DNA from: Sympetrum striolatum
Taxonomy: Eukaryota > Arthropoda > Insecta > Odonata > Libellulidae
Reading direction: 5' to 3'
DNA length: 64,000 nucleotides
Assembly: GCA_947579665.1 (NCBI GenBank)
Contig: OX388347.1
Span: 24,172,562 to 24,236,561 of the forward strand
Position numbers and translations under genes: made by a program. Below are positions 48,881-61,095 of this stretch, one piece after another; position 1 is the first letter of the stretch, and every line of letters begins with the position of its first letter. Under the pieces are notes generated by a model. It did no database searches and was not told the origin of the DNA. It was given only the letters and a program-made list of their open reading frames with translations.

Positions 48881-49294
48881 CCTAAAATTGCCGATTCCAC
48901 AATATATTCTATCTATATTTGATTGAAATCGGCTTAATAGCCTATCTGATGCTCTTCTGTAACATTTCACGTGGATTTCTTTTTAGAGAATTAAGGTTTC
49001 CGGGAGAGTTACACGAAGACGTTGCTTAGCCAAAATCAATCGGATTATTTTTTAAATTTAAATTACTTAAATTAAATAGCATATGCTATTACTATACTCA
49101 ATGTTGATAGTTTCTCGAATACTTTAGATTGTAACTGGTTTGAGCGAAAGAAAAGAAAGAAATTGTGGTATTTCAGCACGTTGTTATGGGAAAATGAATC
49201 TATGAAATAATTGGTGCGCGAAAAACTTTTCTTGGCATAATAAACTGTGATAGCAGTACCTTTAATTATTTATTATTTCATAAAAATATTTAAA
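48881..49294. other. AT-rich spacer with a 16-bp palindrome
   Basis: A perfect 16-bp palindrome, AATAGCATATGCTATT, lies at 49075-49090. Nothing else was seen. Confidence 0.45.
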
Positions 49295-49367
49295 TCCCAA
49301 GGAAAAACAGACTTCAAAAAAGTCTGAAGGGCCGGGAATCGAACCCGGGAATTTACCCTTTTTAAAC
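49295..49367. repeat. Foldback repeat family A, copy 2 (internally deleted)
   Basis: It begins TCCCAAGGAAAAAC, the same boundary as the 53-kb copy. It continues through the AGACTT...AAGTCT hairpin and a perfect T-arm, read on the minus strand as CCGGG TTCGATT CCCGG. It then jumps to AATTTACCCTTT, which matches the other end of the 53-kb copy (53542 onward). The middle, including the second arm, is missing. TATTTAAA at 49287-49294 and 49368-49375 is a possible 8-bp target-site duplication. Confidence 0.7.
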
Positions 49368-49375
49368 TATTTAAA

Positions 49376-49980
49376 GGCTAAGATAAATCTGAATTCAGTC
49401 GATCAATACTTAATTTTGTTATTTAAACATATTCAGCAAATCCTTGACGAATTGGTGTAAAAAGTATATACAGTTAAAGCTGTCTGTGACGAAAGTCTCT
49501 CAGCTCATCAAATAAAGCCCTCCATTGCCAGAAGGCTCGATATCGATGGAAGCTGATTTAAATTTTAGGGAGAAGATAAGAGCGAAATGTATCAATCTCT
49601 CTGGGAAAGTGTTAAATTATTTGATAATTTAAATTTCTATAAAATGTTATTAGAAAATTATTTCAATATTTATCCATCTGTCTCATATAATTTCAGATTT
49701 TGTAATTTAAATATTTGATTAATATTCCTTTTCTACTCAACCTTTGTCAACCAATTTAAATAGTCAATTTCTATGACTGAATTTTGGTAAAATATTTTAG
49801 TTTATTACAAAATCTTAAGTAGAGTAACTTATAAAATTGCATACTCGTTAATACAATTGCTTTGTAAGTGAAGATTTCAAGCCCCTGATTTTTGGGAGGA
49901 TGCTCTGTGAATGAAAACCGTTCATGAGATGGAAAAGATAAATATCTCACTTGTAACTCCCTTTGTACCCTCCCCACTTC
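49376..49980. other. Non-coding AT-rich stretch
   Basis: No identifiable feature; a 70-codon minus-strand frame at 49771-49983 is not recognised. Confidence 0.45.
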
Positions 49981-50280
49981 CATCCTCTTTCCTCTAATGC
50001 AAATCCTGCTCCTTCCCGTAATATATACGTGCCTTTCCTTTCAATCAACTCCGCTCTCTCTCTCTCTTTCCCTTAATGTCTTTCCCTCCCTCTCTTTCCA
50101 TCTATCTGTCTCTCTCGTCAAAAACCCATCTCTTTTTCCTCCCCTCTCCTTTCATCGAATGAGATAACTCCGCTCTCGCTAAGCTCCTCCTCATAAGTTA
50201 TCTTTCTCTCTCATCGTTTCATCATCTTCTCTTCGCTCCTCCTTTCCCCAAAACCCTTTTATCCGACATTTATTTCGACT
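49981..50280 (+). repeat. CT-rich low-complexity tract
   Basis: Dense CT and TCC runs, including an uninterrupted CT run at about 50054-50068 and further TCTCTC at 50128-50136. Low-complexity pyrimidine DNA. Confidence 0.7.
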
Positions 50281-52240
50281 CAAAGTCAGCTTCACAGCAA
50301 GACGTCTCCTCTGATACATCACTAAATTTCACAACAAAATTCCATCCCTCATGCATCTTTTTCTTAAAACTATGTAATTCAAAACTTACTCATCTTTGTC
50401 ATCTCTTTGCCCGCAATTAAGTAACATCATTTTACAGTCTGAGGGTATAACTTTTGTCTTGAGATACATTCCATAGGGAGGAAACTTTTGTCCCCATTCA
50501 AAGATTGTACTTTCGATATCAGATTTTCAACCCTCTAACCAAAGAAACTGCGGTTCATCTCGTTCATCCTGAAATTTACGAGTTTCTACCGAATGATATT
50601 TGTATGCTTCATTTTAGGAGAATAATGAGGAAATTAGTGTTAATAATTCTGTATCTCCCTTCAACAAAAATTTTTATATCGAAAGAGAAGACATTGGTTT
50701 TATATTAGATGGATGAAAAAAATTAAGCATATTTCGATTGCCGAAGATGATCCTATTGTTCGCAAAAAATTGCAACAGTTTTACTTAAGCGAATTTTAGA
50801 GGTACATATTTATCCATGAGGTTCATAAAAAGTATTGAAGATGTTTCCCAAGAAATGTAGTACCATGAGGCATTATTATCACCTGATGATGTTACTTCGG
50901 TAGAAAAAGTACTCGTTTTGGAATAAAATTTGCAGAAATTTAAGTTTTTTTTTACTTTTTTGATATGAAAGTATAATGTAAAGGGCGATGAAAGATTTGA
51001 CTAATTTTTAATTGAGCTTCCCGAGAAATGTGCAATTGTCAGCGTGTGCATTTTGTGCGAATTTTGCAATTGAGGGAATGGAATCTTTCCTTTATTGTGT
51101 GCGTATGTTAATAACACCCTCTCACTCTCCTTCGTCCGACCAACTTCCCAAGATGCACCGTCACTCTCTTTCCACCTCAGAGCAACTTCCTTCTCACCAA
51201 CCGACCTCACTTCCTACACAAACCAATCCTCCTTCAACAATCTCCTCTCTCCAAACAAATCACTACCCGTTTCGTTTTGAACTCCATCCTTTCATTTTAT
51301 ATTGCCGATTTTTGTTTATATTATTCCGTAAAATATTGTACGCTCACGATCTTATACTTCGTATTTATAAGAACGAAACATTTGGGCAAAATCTCAGTAG
51401 TGTAAATTGATTTATTGTGTTCAGTGTAGTTATATGTGATAAAATTAGTACGAAAGTATTCTTAATTTATTAAAATTTTAATGCCTTCGATTAATAAGTA
51501 CCCAAAATTATTTTACGTTTCACAATTTTGCGAACAACTATATATTTCTATACAAGTTTCCTGCAGTACAGTAAGTAGTCCTGCTAATATTAATTTAAAA
51601 GTTTCCGCAACCACTAAATTTACAGTACTCTAATGTTGTGTCATGCAAATTCTTTGAGCAATTTTTTACGCTTTAATCGCCATAATGGCAATGATATTTA
51701 TATAATGAAAATTATAAGGAATACAATATCCTGCCAATACTATAAGATTATAAAAACGTCAAACTCTTAAACACGCATTTCTAATGAGATTCTTGATTCT
51801 TAACTCTGAATCCGGAAACTATATGTGTATCAAAATAGTCAAGTACATACATATATTCATTTTAATTTCTTATTTGAATGCCGATATGGGTTGAATTGAA
51901 GCATATAGCAGTTTTTATTTGGTAGAATCTTTCTCAAATATTCAATTAGAACATCATATATGGTACTGTGATTACTATTTAGCTAGTTTATTTCAGATTT
52001 AATCATAAAATGTGTATTATAATTTATTTAAATATTGTTAAACTTTATACACTTATATAAATACATGAAACTGCTTAAGATCAGGTAAATTGATTTACAA
52101 TGACTGAATATCAGAAAGATGAGTTTTGATCCTAGGCTAAGACCGTTTCATTTCCCTCAATTCAAAGTACCATAGATGTGTGTTTTAACTTCCGCACTAC
52201 CGAAAACAGAAATCAAACCCCAAAACCATAGGAATTTACT
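50281..52240. other. Non-coding AT-rich stretch
   Basis: A 132-codon frame at 51012-51410 passes through a CT-rich patch (51110-51260) and is Ser/Thr/Pro-rich there. It is not recognised and is treated as chance. No repeats were seen. Confidence 0.45.
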
Positions 52241-52620
52241 CTGTATCCCATCAATTAGGAAGAGTTTGGGAAAAGGAACGACCGTCATCTCTTTCTAACA
52301 TCTCCCGCAGCTCTCGAATTTTCTTCCCTTTTTCCCATCCAACCCCAGAGCGTTCCTCATTTCCATCTCAGCGGGAAGGCAGTATGATACCGGCACCCTG
52401 CACCTACCAGAAGGCGCTCCACCCACTCCCTTCCGAAGGCTTTCCTTCCAAAAGAACCCTTTTGCTAGAACCCCTTTATCTTTCTCTCCCTTCCCTTCAA
52501 AGTCTTTCAGCTAGACGCCATCTTTCTTCTTTACCAATCTCGCCCTTCTCCTCCGGAATTCCAATGCCGTATTTCCAATAACCTCCTTTGCTAAATTCTA
52601 TTCGAATTTTGGCCCAAAAC
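52241..52620. other. Pyrimidine-rich block
   Basis: C/T-rich with a low-complexity 65-codon frame (52384-52581). No feature was recognised. Confidence 0.45.
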
Positions 52621-53303
52621 TGGGTACAGTATTTGCTGCGTATTTCCCAATTATAGCATACTAAAGCCAAGTGCAGTTCACATTCTAAAATGGCCACGGG
52701 CACAGCTATCAGTAATTCACAGTAATAACTCAGTTAATAAAAGAGATTTTAGACACAACTAATAAACGGAATATAAATGCGACCATAGTTTTGAAGCCTA
52801 TCATCAACCTGATAGCTTAAAAAAGATGAAGTTTCGTACATAAAACACACTTTCTTAGATTTGTGTTGTCGTGAGTATATTTGCCTATTCTGATAGTTGC
52901 AATACACATCACGTTCATTACTTTATCTTCTCCTATAGATCCATATTTTATTTACGTATATTGATTTGAGCTTATTATAAGAGAAGCCTAAGTTGGCATT
53001 TAACTTTTCCGAAAGTAATATTTTATTACGGAGATATCTCAGCCATGAAAACTGTTGCTCACATGTCGTAGTCCGTATTGTTAACCACCTATTTCGTCGT
53101 TATGCTGAAGAAAGAGACATTCGCCTGTTCCAACTAATTCTGAATAAAATATTTTAACTGCTACTAAAACGTAAACATTAATCATAAGTAATTCTATAGT
53201 CTATTGTAAGTAATTAGATAACATTTATTAATAATTGTTATTCAATTATAAGTAGTGCTTTCATCTTCTGAATAATTATAAATAAAAATGAGAATGATTT
53301 CAA
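52621..53303. other. Non-coding AT-rich stretch
   Basis: Nothing identifiable was seen before the repeat that follows. Confidence 0.45.
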
Positions 53304-53316
53304 TTACAATTTCAAT
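53304..53316. repeat. Left target-site duplication of the 53-kb repeat
   Basis: TTACAATTTCAAT here is repeated exactly at 53564-53576, on the other side of the foldback element. A 13-bp duplication is typical of LINE-driven retroposition and longer than most DNA transposons make. Confidence 0.65.
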
Positions 53317-53563
53317 CCCAAGGAAAAACGGACTTGAGAAAAGTCTGACTGGGCCGGGAATCGAAACCGGTATCTTCCTCGTTCCGGGAGGCTGCCTTAA
53401 CTGCTAGGCTACCGAGACAGAACATTTCTACAAGCCGTTTCCCACATAGAGGTAGATCCCGGGTTCGATTCCCTGCCCAGTCAGACTTTTTTCAAGTCCG
53501 TTTTTCCTAGGGATTTTTCCTGGGTGCACGCCCTTATGTGCAATTTACCCTTTACCATTTCCT
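53317..53563. mobile_element. Foldback repeat family A, copy 3 (full-length, tRNA-like core)
   Basis: This 247-bp insertion lies between 13-bp direct repeats. Arms at 53317-53370 and 53458-53512 are inverted copies with about four differences in 54. Each arm holds a GGACTT...AAGTC(C/T) hairpin and a T-arm-like sequence. Between the arms lies the rest of a tRNA-like cloverleaf, on the minus strand. A unique tail of about 50 bp (53513-53563) carries GGGTGCACGCCCTTATGTGC and is shared, inverted, with the 40-kb copy. Polymerase III boxes plus a 13-bp duplication point to a SINE-like retroposon. The long inverted arms are unusual for a SINE and recall a foldback element or a head-to-head dimer. 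It encodes no protein. Confidence 0.75.
53347..53418 (-). pseudogene. tRNA-like cloverleaf inside repeat family A
   Basis: Read on the minus strand, 72 nt fold as a tRNA. The acceptor pairs GTCTCGG with CCCAGTC (five of seven). The D stem GCCT/AGGC is perfect, the anticodon stem CCTC/GAGG has four pairs, and the T stem CCGG/CCGG has four of five. The A box (53394-53411) and B box GGTTTCGATTCC (53357-53368) span 55 nt, the true tRNA spacing. The anticodon position reads GGA (serine), but there is no long variable arm as in tRNA-Ser, and C replaces the universal T33. It is therefore taken as a tRNA-derived SINE promoter rather than a working tRNA. Confidence 0.55.
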
Positions 53564-53576
53564 TTACAATTTCAAT
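53564..53576. repeat. Right target-site duplication of the 53-kb repeat
   Basis: An exact copy of the 13-mer at 53304-53316; together they bracket the element. Confidence 0.65.
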
Positions 53577-55290
53577 ATTGAGCTTTGAGGACAGTAAATT
53601 TTTTGGGGTTAATTTCTTTTGTTTTGGAACAGTAATTTTATAATTGCTCGAAGATGGAATTTTATTCTTTCTCTTAAGAAGGATTTCTTTTGCTTTCTGT
53701 AATTTAGATTCCTGAAGTAATTAAACCTTCTATAACTCAATTTCCTCTTACTTTATTAATCAATAATATCAATCAATCTTGCATTCCATTTTTTCTGTTT
53801 GAATATGAGCTTTAGTTATTGTCCTGTTTAATGACAATTTCATGAGTTATTCTCATTTCAAAAGTTACCCATAATAACTCCGTATACATTTATATTCACT
53901 TTTATCATGTATTATATAATACTTTAAATAATTCTTGTAAAATACATATCCGAATTTCGAAGAAGAGAACGCGTGTCTGTATTGTAATACGAAATTCGTT
54001 CTCGATGTACTTCCATTCCTCTTATCCGGTTCTTTTGGAAGAGTTCTCCGCTTCTGTCCTCGTCTCCCGCGGTGCTTTCCAAGGCTTCTTCCAGTCAAAA
54101 GTTGTTCTGGGAAAATAATATTTTCCCGAGACGGAAATTAGCTTCGTTTGCTTCTTCTAGGGGAAACTAATTTTACTCGGGCAAAGTTGCAAAATGATGT
54201 ACACGTTCCTAGAACTTCATTGCTACCGAGCTTGCGCTTTTTGAGACCTCATTTCTTGTCTCACAAAACGACATCAAAGAGACTCCTTCCACCCTAAATA
54301 CTGTCACAAGTCCTAATGACTTCATATCCAATACATTTTTGGTTGAAACTTTCGTAAATTATATTTGTTGGTTGTATTTAAATGAAGATAGAGCTGCTCA
54401 ACGTAGGCATTAACTTTAAATAAACTTTGTGCGTGTTCAATTTTCTTCACATGCTCAATCACGCAACAAGTTTTTAAAATGAAGCCGTAGAAGAGATTTT
54501 ATGAGATTGCTATCCTCATTCAGAAAATTTAGGAAATAACTTTGTATTCTAGTCATTTATTAGTTAAAATAATTAACTACAAAGTAAGTTTGAAAATTGA
54601 GCAAAATACTTTTTAAGTGAAACATTATTCTAATATTTTCTTTTAGAACGGAAAAAATATTCAAGTCACATATTCCGATGATGCTTGCCTTATTTAACGA
54701 GTTTCGCATATTGGGAGATTTGACAAGGGGAAAGTAACATATTTATAAACGAACTGTAAATATTCTTAATTAATGAATTTTAGAATAAATAATTTGTTAA
54801 TTATAAATGTGTGCATTAAAAAAATTAAATTAAAAAGAAATAGCGAGATACATACTATTTTCGAGTTATGCTATGTGCAGCACTGATTTTTATCGCCAAT
54901 TTTCGGTAGTACATTTAAAAACAAATTAAATGCCAAACCTAGGTTCTTATGAATTGTTTTGTTTTGTGTATTGATATGTTAATATTTATATCGATATATG
55001 TCGAAAATAGACTAGAAAAAAAGTTTAATAGAAATGAAATACTAATTTTAATAATTAGATTCATTAAAGCATATCAATAATGGCATATTCTTACTCTTAC
55101 GATTCTTCAGTGTTAGCTGAAAATTACGTAATAATGATATTCAAATAATTCTTATTTAGAGTGAGTGATTGAAATATTTTTCTAAATAATTATTATAATC
55201 AATAAGAATGTTCATTTTCGGTTGACTACTTTTCAGAATTAAGAATAGCTAAAACTTTAATTGATAAAGTGCTGCATAAATAACTTAGCT
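53577..55290. other. Non-coding AT-rich stretch
   Basis: A 77-codon minus-strand frame at 53865-54098 is not recognised. No repeat or RNA gene was seen. Confidence 0.45.
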
Positions 55291-56130
55291 GAAATTGCAA
55301 TTCACTATCACAACAGCGGCCCCTCTAAGATCCGCACAAGTTCGCGAGATAACTCGCCAAATTCTGCAGATACCGACTGCTCACGTCTTTTATTCGCGAA
55401 GCCGAAAATTATTCCCTCCCCGAGAGCAATTATGCTAAAATATTCCCGTTTTATAAGGCGCCCCTTTGTTTACGATATACTCCGTCTTCACGTGCCGGAG
55501 TCTCCTTAAAACCCTTCCGTGGGCGAAAGACGTCGTTAAACGGAGGAGGAGCGTTTAAAAGATAAGACGAAAAGAAAGAGAGGAATAGGGTCGTAGAGGG
55601 GTGAAGATAGGGCGAAAGACGGGGGAGAAGAAGACTCTGGAGATAACGGAGTTAGCGAGTCCGCAATTTGATCAAAAAGGCTCACTTTGGAGGAATGGAG
55701 GCCTCCCGGGATTGGTTGGCGAAGGAAGGAGTGGGAGGAGTATAAAATAAGGGAAGAAGGAAAGGAACGGGGTGAGAGAGGAAAAGGATGGAGCTCGGTG
55801 TGTGTGTTAGGAAGGCTGGATATGACTTGTAAATTGACGAGCCTCAAGTCCATTTCGAAGTTCCTAATTATACTTATTTGGGAGAAGGGGTGGTAATTTG
55901 ATTTCCTCCCCTCGCCTGCCGGCTTTTGTAAGGAGGGGAGGACAACGGTGAATGAGGGGCAGATCGAATGCGTGCTCAGGGAAAGCTTCCTTTCCTCTCT
56001 CGAGGGAGAGGCAAGGAATCCAAATATGGGCTAAGGAGCGGAAAAATTTAATGCTCGCAATTATATGTGCGTCGGGCACTTTGGGCCGAAGATGTTTCCA
56101 TTTTGGCGAATCGGAGGAGGGTTAATTACG
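55291..56130. other. GC-richer, purine-biased block
   Basis: CpG-containing to about 55540, then G/A-rich to about 56040. The 105-codon minus-strand frame at 55536-55853 is Ser/Pro/Leu-rich and low-complexity. No feature was recognised. Confidence 0.45.
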
Positions 56131-56980
56131 TATGATTGGAAAATTAAGATCGATTACCTTTATGCCCATTCTTTAGGAAATTGATTTATAATTAAGGTTA
56201 TGGAATGGAATATATTAGAATATTCATATAGGTATAAGGAATGGCTTGATATTTAACGTAACCTCTGTTTAAGATTTTACGAAACATATTCAGAGAATAT
56301 TAGGTTCATTTTTTTGATGGCACAATTCAGAATATTTAACTTCAGGCATTATATTGGTGGGACAAAATTTTAACAAATTTACTAGTATATAATTAAAGTG
56401 ATAATATATTATTAAATCGTCTATTCTCGTAAACTTTGAATTAGTTCCGCATTATATCATTATTTATTGAAAATAATTTTTTTAATATTGGCGAGAAATG
56501 ATTTTCAACATCTTTGGGCAAATCCATGCTAAAAAATGTAAATATTAGCTTAAACGAATAAATATTTGAGCGTAATATGGCTGAGATAAGTTCTAGTAGA
56601 TTTGTTTCTAATATCGCAGATGTACATCTTAAGCACGGAAAAGGGGAGAATGAACCATGCATTACATCCCAAACACATCCAAAGATGACATTACAATTAA
56701 TCGGGTACCCAATTGTTTATTATATTATATCCAATAATTAATTTGATTAATTTTAATTAGGTTAATTTTAAAAACACCTAATGCACAGATTCTGGGAAAC
56801 CTTTCGAGCTAAATTACAGCTTCATCTACAGAATCCTGTGCAGCCCTATTCATCTGAACATTTTTCGAAGTAATTATCTTGCTATAAACTTTTTGAAAAA
56901 TTTCACTCTTTATGCGTATGCTAGAAATCATGCAAGTAACCATTCTCCTTAATTGAACGAGTTTTCCACAACTGGGAATT
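56131..56980. other. Non-coding AT-rich stretch
   Basis: Nothing identifiable; a 73-codon minus-strand frame at 56441-56662 is not recognised. Confidence 0.45.
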
Positions 56981-57660
56981 CTTATCGCGGTAGATTATAA
57001 ACCCTCCCCTCATCTACATTATCTCCGCTCTTCAAACGAGCGCTTTCCGCCGTGGTCATCACCTTTTCAGACTGCGGGGGCGAGCGAAGAAAGTCGTAAG
57101 AAGAACAAAGGTTCGGCTAATTTTTGCCACTTACCATCATTGCCCCTCCGCATGTGCTGCCATCTCATTGTTCTTCCCCAAATGTCCATCCCCACCGCCA
57201 TCTGGGTCTCCCAGGGTCAGGAGTCCCGCCATCGCTCACATCCCTGAAATTTGCCAGAAAATAAATGCGGAGGCTTAAAAAGTTCGGGCGGGCAGCGGTA
57301 CGAACTTATTGCAGGCATTTATACATTTCGCGCCCCGACGCGGTTCGCCAGTTTGGAAACAAAATTACTTGATACAAATGGACAACATTCTCGCGCCCTC
57401 GTTCCGCGGGGCTTTTCGGTCGCTAAATCACTCTTTAATGGAAGCGTTTTACTCCGAGTCTAAGAAAACAAAATGAAAATGGAGTGAGAATATAGTTAAA
57501 GGCGCCGTTGGACGACGGGGCAATTTGAGAGGTGCTTTTCCCGGAGTTCGTAATCTGAATTTCAAGTTCCCTGCGGCGCTAATTCCCAAGCAGTTTCTCC
57601 AAAAATCTCTCGTCCGTAATGCGGACTTATCCATCAACGACTCTTTTTCTACAACTAAAA
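56981..57660. other. CpG-richer block, varied sequence
   Basis: Balanced, non-repetitive GC-richer sequence with frequent CpG, especially at 57270-57560. Frames of 70 and 62 codons are not recognised. Possibly regulatory or conserved non-coding DNA, not demonstrable here. Confidence 0.35.
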
Positions 57661-58400
57661 ACCTCGACTATTTTAGTCAAAAACTAAACGGATGAGTGAC
57701 ATTTATCCTTTGCTTCTTTGTTCCTTTTTTGTCGGCTTTATGAACTTGCGAAAAATCAAAAGATATTAGTTCAGCTCAGAATGGGGTAATTAGGGTAAAA
57801 CAGAAAGAAGTAAAAAATTCGGGTTATTCGATTCCTTAATATTTTAGAATTACTTCTTAGTGACTGTTAATTCTTGATAAATGTAGTAAAAACTCATACA
57901 TCCGAAAATTCGAACTTATTTGGAATAAAATATGACTTAAAATTGCACTTTGGGTGATTCCAGATAGAAATTATTTTTACCGAAATTAAATTTAATAAGC
58001 CTGGATTATATTTGTTTCTAGATTTTCATGAAAATCATTTTAAAAGATTTTGAATCATATTTCTCAACATTGTCTCGAACCGGTGCTTTATTAAAAATTA
58101 TTTAATTTTTAATAAATGAGCTGTTTTATCATTCAATTTTTTTCTAATTAATTTTTATATATTACATAATTTGCTGTCCTTTCATTGATATTTTATGTTT
58201 GTTGGTTATTGTATTAAAAAAACACATTAGAATTGGTTTGAAATATTTCCAAGAGTAATTTTTGCCATTCAATACTCTTTTTCTAAAACATTTGGAGAAA
58301 ACAAAATAAATAAACCAAGAGGAAATCATACATAAACATAGGATTACAAACAAATGGCGTTCCGTGATCATCAGATGCTGTAATTAATTGATCAATACGG
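57661..58400. other. AT-rich stretch
   Basis: Apart from the palindrome listed separately nothing was seen; a 69-codon minus-strand frame (58162-58371) is not recognised. Confidence 0.45.
58087..58116. repeat. Perfect 14-bp AT palindrome, 2-base centre
   Basis: TTTATTAAAAATTA (58087-58100) and TAATTTTTAATAAA (58103-58116) are exact reverse complements separated by TT. Confidence 0.65.
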
Positions 58401-58760
58401 TAGCTTAGATCCGTATTTATTTAGCCTGAACTCGTCGAAGCTCACCTTCTGATTCGACCTAATATTCCCTCCGAGCTCTTCCAAATCATTTTCACCTCGA
58501 ATGCTTTCCTCGGCGAATAAGTTGTGATTTCGCTTCTTAATTACCAATTTCCAGGGGATTAATTACCGTCGAGGGGAGCCATTTATAAGTGGAAGAGATC
58601 GTGGAAATAAGATCGACGTGGAATGTATTGGTGATGCGGAAAGCGGTTATGAACTAGCGAAGAGCAGCCGAGCGTTAAGGTGTCTCGAAGGAAATTCTCT
58701 CCTTCCTCTCTTCGCCATATGTCTCCCTTCCAATCATCCAACGCTTACATCCTATTTCTC
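58401..58760. other. Moderately GC-rich block
   Basis: Varied CpG-containing sequence with a 60-codon frame (58618-58800) of no recognised type. Confidence 0.35.
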
Positions 58761-60589
58761 CCATAGATACACTCTTTTGATAGACCTTGAATTATTATGA
58801 TATGAATACATCTTATGTAGCTGAATAACGTTTGAGTAATTTTATTAAAAGGAGCGATCGGAAATACGCCCAATGGCTAAATTACTCTGAACTATGATAT
58901 AAAAACATTGTTTTCGGGAATATTAGAAATATTGAGTTATTCAAAATATGTATATTGTATGTATATAAGTATTGGTTTTTTATGTAATTTTACTTATTTT
59001 CATAAAGATCTTAGATTCTTGTAAATTTCTTCTTTAATTAATGTATGATTTATTTGAATGTAATTATTAATGTAGTTCTTAATTTATTACTTATTGTTTG
59101 TTTATTCTAATCTTTAAATATGTAGTTATCCAATCGTATAAAGATTATGATTATGAAAAGATTATGATGGTGTTGTTAATTTAACATGTACCTGATCAAA
59201 AAAATTTCAAGGTAATACTAACACCTTCATTGCTTCCATTCAAGTGTAAAATATTTTCTCTTACTTAAAAACGTAATCTATAGGTCTAATTTAAATGTAA
59301 AATTTAACTTTTTTACGGTACAGAGTTTTTCTTAGATTGTACTTTGAAGAACTTACATTTTACCGCTATTTCATGTTTTTTAGCAAATAGTTCCTCATAT
59401 TACGAAATTTCTTGAATTATTTTCATTCTCTGCTAAAATAAATAACCTTACAGTAAAGAAAAGAAGAACACAGATGGTTCTTCTACTAGCCCTCATCGAA
59501 AAAGGAAAACCCTAGGGTCGAGTCCCTAACACGTGTTCCTCCTTATAGGATGCTTAAGGAAGCAAAGCTTTTTGCCAGTCATAAAAACGTGAATTGTAAT
59601 AAATGTATAAGCAACATTGAACAAGGCATTCCCACTAAAAGGGCTTTAGTATTTCTAGGACCCAAATAATAATAGTAATAACCTAAGTAATATACCTAAA
59701 AATATAAACGGATTCCTCGTCGACGCAATTTTACGAAATGAGTAACAAAAGAATAAAATGCAGTGCAGGGTTGCCAGATTTACACCATATAAACTGTACT
59801 CGGGAGCGGTTTTGGCGGCCAAGTTTTAAATCATTATCTAATTATTCAAATGGTTTGAAATTTCTTTTTCTTTGTTGCTATTTACAATAAAGTACCAAAA
59901 TCCACCAGAAAACAGAAAAATTAGATTCCGTTTCTGACTAAAGTATTAAAATTGCTAGCCGATCTTAATGGGTTAAGGGAATATAAAATATTTTTGGTTT
60001 TTTTTTGGTAAAATAATCTTCAATTTTTACTTACCTTAATTTTCAGTTATTTTTATTTCTTATAAAATTTATTTCCTTACTAGAAGTTTTAGGTATGAAT
60101 AAAATCAATAGTGGCAATGATTTCTCCATTTTTTACGATAAGTTTCGGAGATGAAACTGCAAATCAAGATGATCTCTTATGTAGTATCCTGTTGGATTGG
60201 AAGCTCGGAAGTATTGCAGATTTCCATATTTAGTGTAAGTGCTTGTTATTCAAGTTTGTATATTAGTTTGGCGTAATACTCAATTCCAGTTTACCGAGAT
60301 AAGTATTTGATGCTTCCCAGGAGTAAAATAAGTCAAAAAGTATGCATTTTGACTAACATTTTAATTTCTATCGAGATAATTCGTTTCCGATACTGCGAGG
60401 GAGATCAGAAAAATAGATATTGAACATGTCGCTTCAAGATTCTATTTTTTCCGCGAAAACTTTGCGAAAGTACAGTCATAAGCCATGCATTGATATAAGC
60501 CAGAATTCGATTTCTAGGGTGAATATGCAAATTTAGATAAGGTTAATACTTATTACATAACAAATCAAGGAACGAAATTTGCTATTAAC
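58761..60589. other. Long AT-rich stretch
   Basis: No frame over 60 codons. A B-box-like word AGGGTCGAGTCCC occurs near 59513, but no A box or tRNA stems go with it. No other feature was seen. Confidence 0.45.
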
Positions 60590-61095
60590 TTGAAAAGCTT
60601 CTACTTTATCGTGATTTATCTTCCCGTTACATACTTCCGTGCCTGTTATCCTAACATTTCTTCCCTCATCTTCCTTCTCCTCCACCCAGCTCAGTTTCCG
60701 CCATTGGCAAGTGACGTATTTGCCCCATCGACTCCGCTAATTGCCGCCTTCTTCTCCAAAACGCAGCCGTCGCGTTATTCACGTTCTTCGGAGTGTTAAA
60801 CTCTTCTCTTTACTCCGCCTTCTCAATTAGAGGCGTTCGAATCGTGCCCGGGGCGTGGACTTATTGCGTCTTCTCTCGACGTCTTCCATTCGTTTTTTGC
60901 GGTGAAAGGACGCGATTATCTCGGCTGCTTCCATTGGGAATGGAGCGACTCCACGCCCACCGACTATTCATCCAGAAAAACCTCCCATTTTACGCCAAGA
61001 GATTTTGAAACTCTACGCTTCCGTTTTGCGGAATTACGAAGGAAGGGTTTCTCAAAGGTGAAGTATAATTTCAATGAAAAATGCCCCTCGTGATG
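60590..61095. other. GC-richer block
   Basis: Pyrimidine-rich at 60640-60800, then CpG-containing to 61030. Frames of 69, 71 and 63 codons in different phases are not recognised. Confidence 0.4.

Noticed and set aside
53347..53418. A working tRNA-Ser gene
   Set aside because: It lacks the long variable arm of tRNA-Ser, has C instead of T33, has acceptor mismatches, and lies inside a dispersed repeat.
31655..55460. Shared 15-mer TTTATAAGGCGCCCC near 31658 and 55450
   Set aside because: One or two shared 15-mers are expected by chance in a window of this size, and the flanks do not match.
59505..59530. B-box-like AGGGTCGAGTCCC as a possible tRNA gene
   Set aside because: No A box at tRNA distance and no acceptor, D or anticodon stem could be found on that strand.
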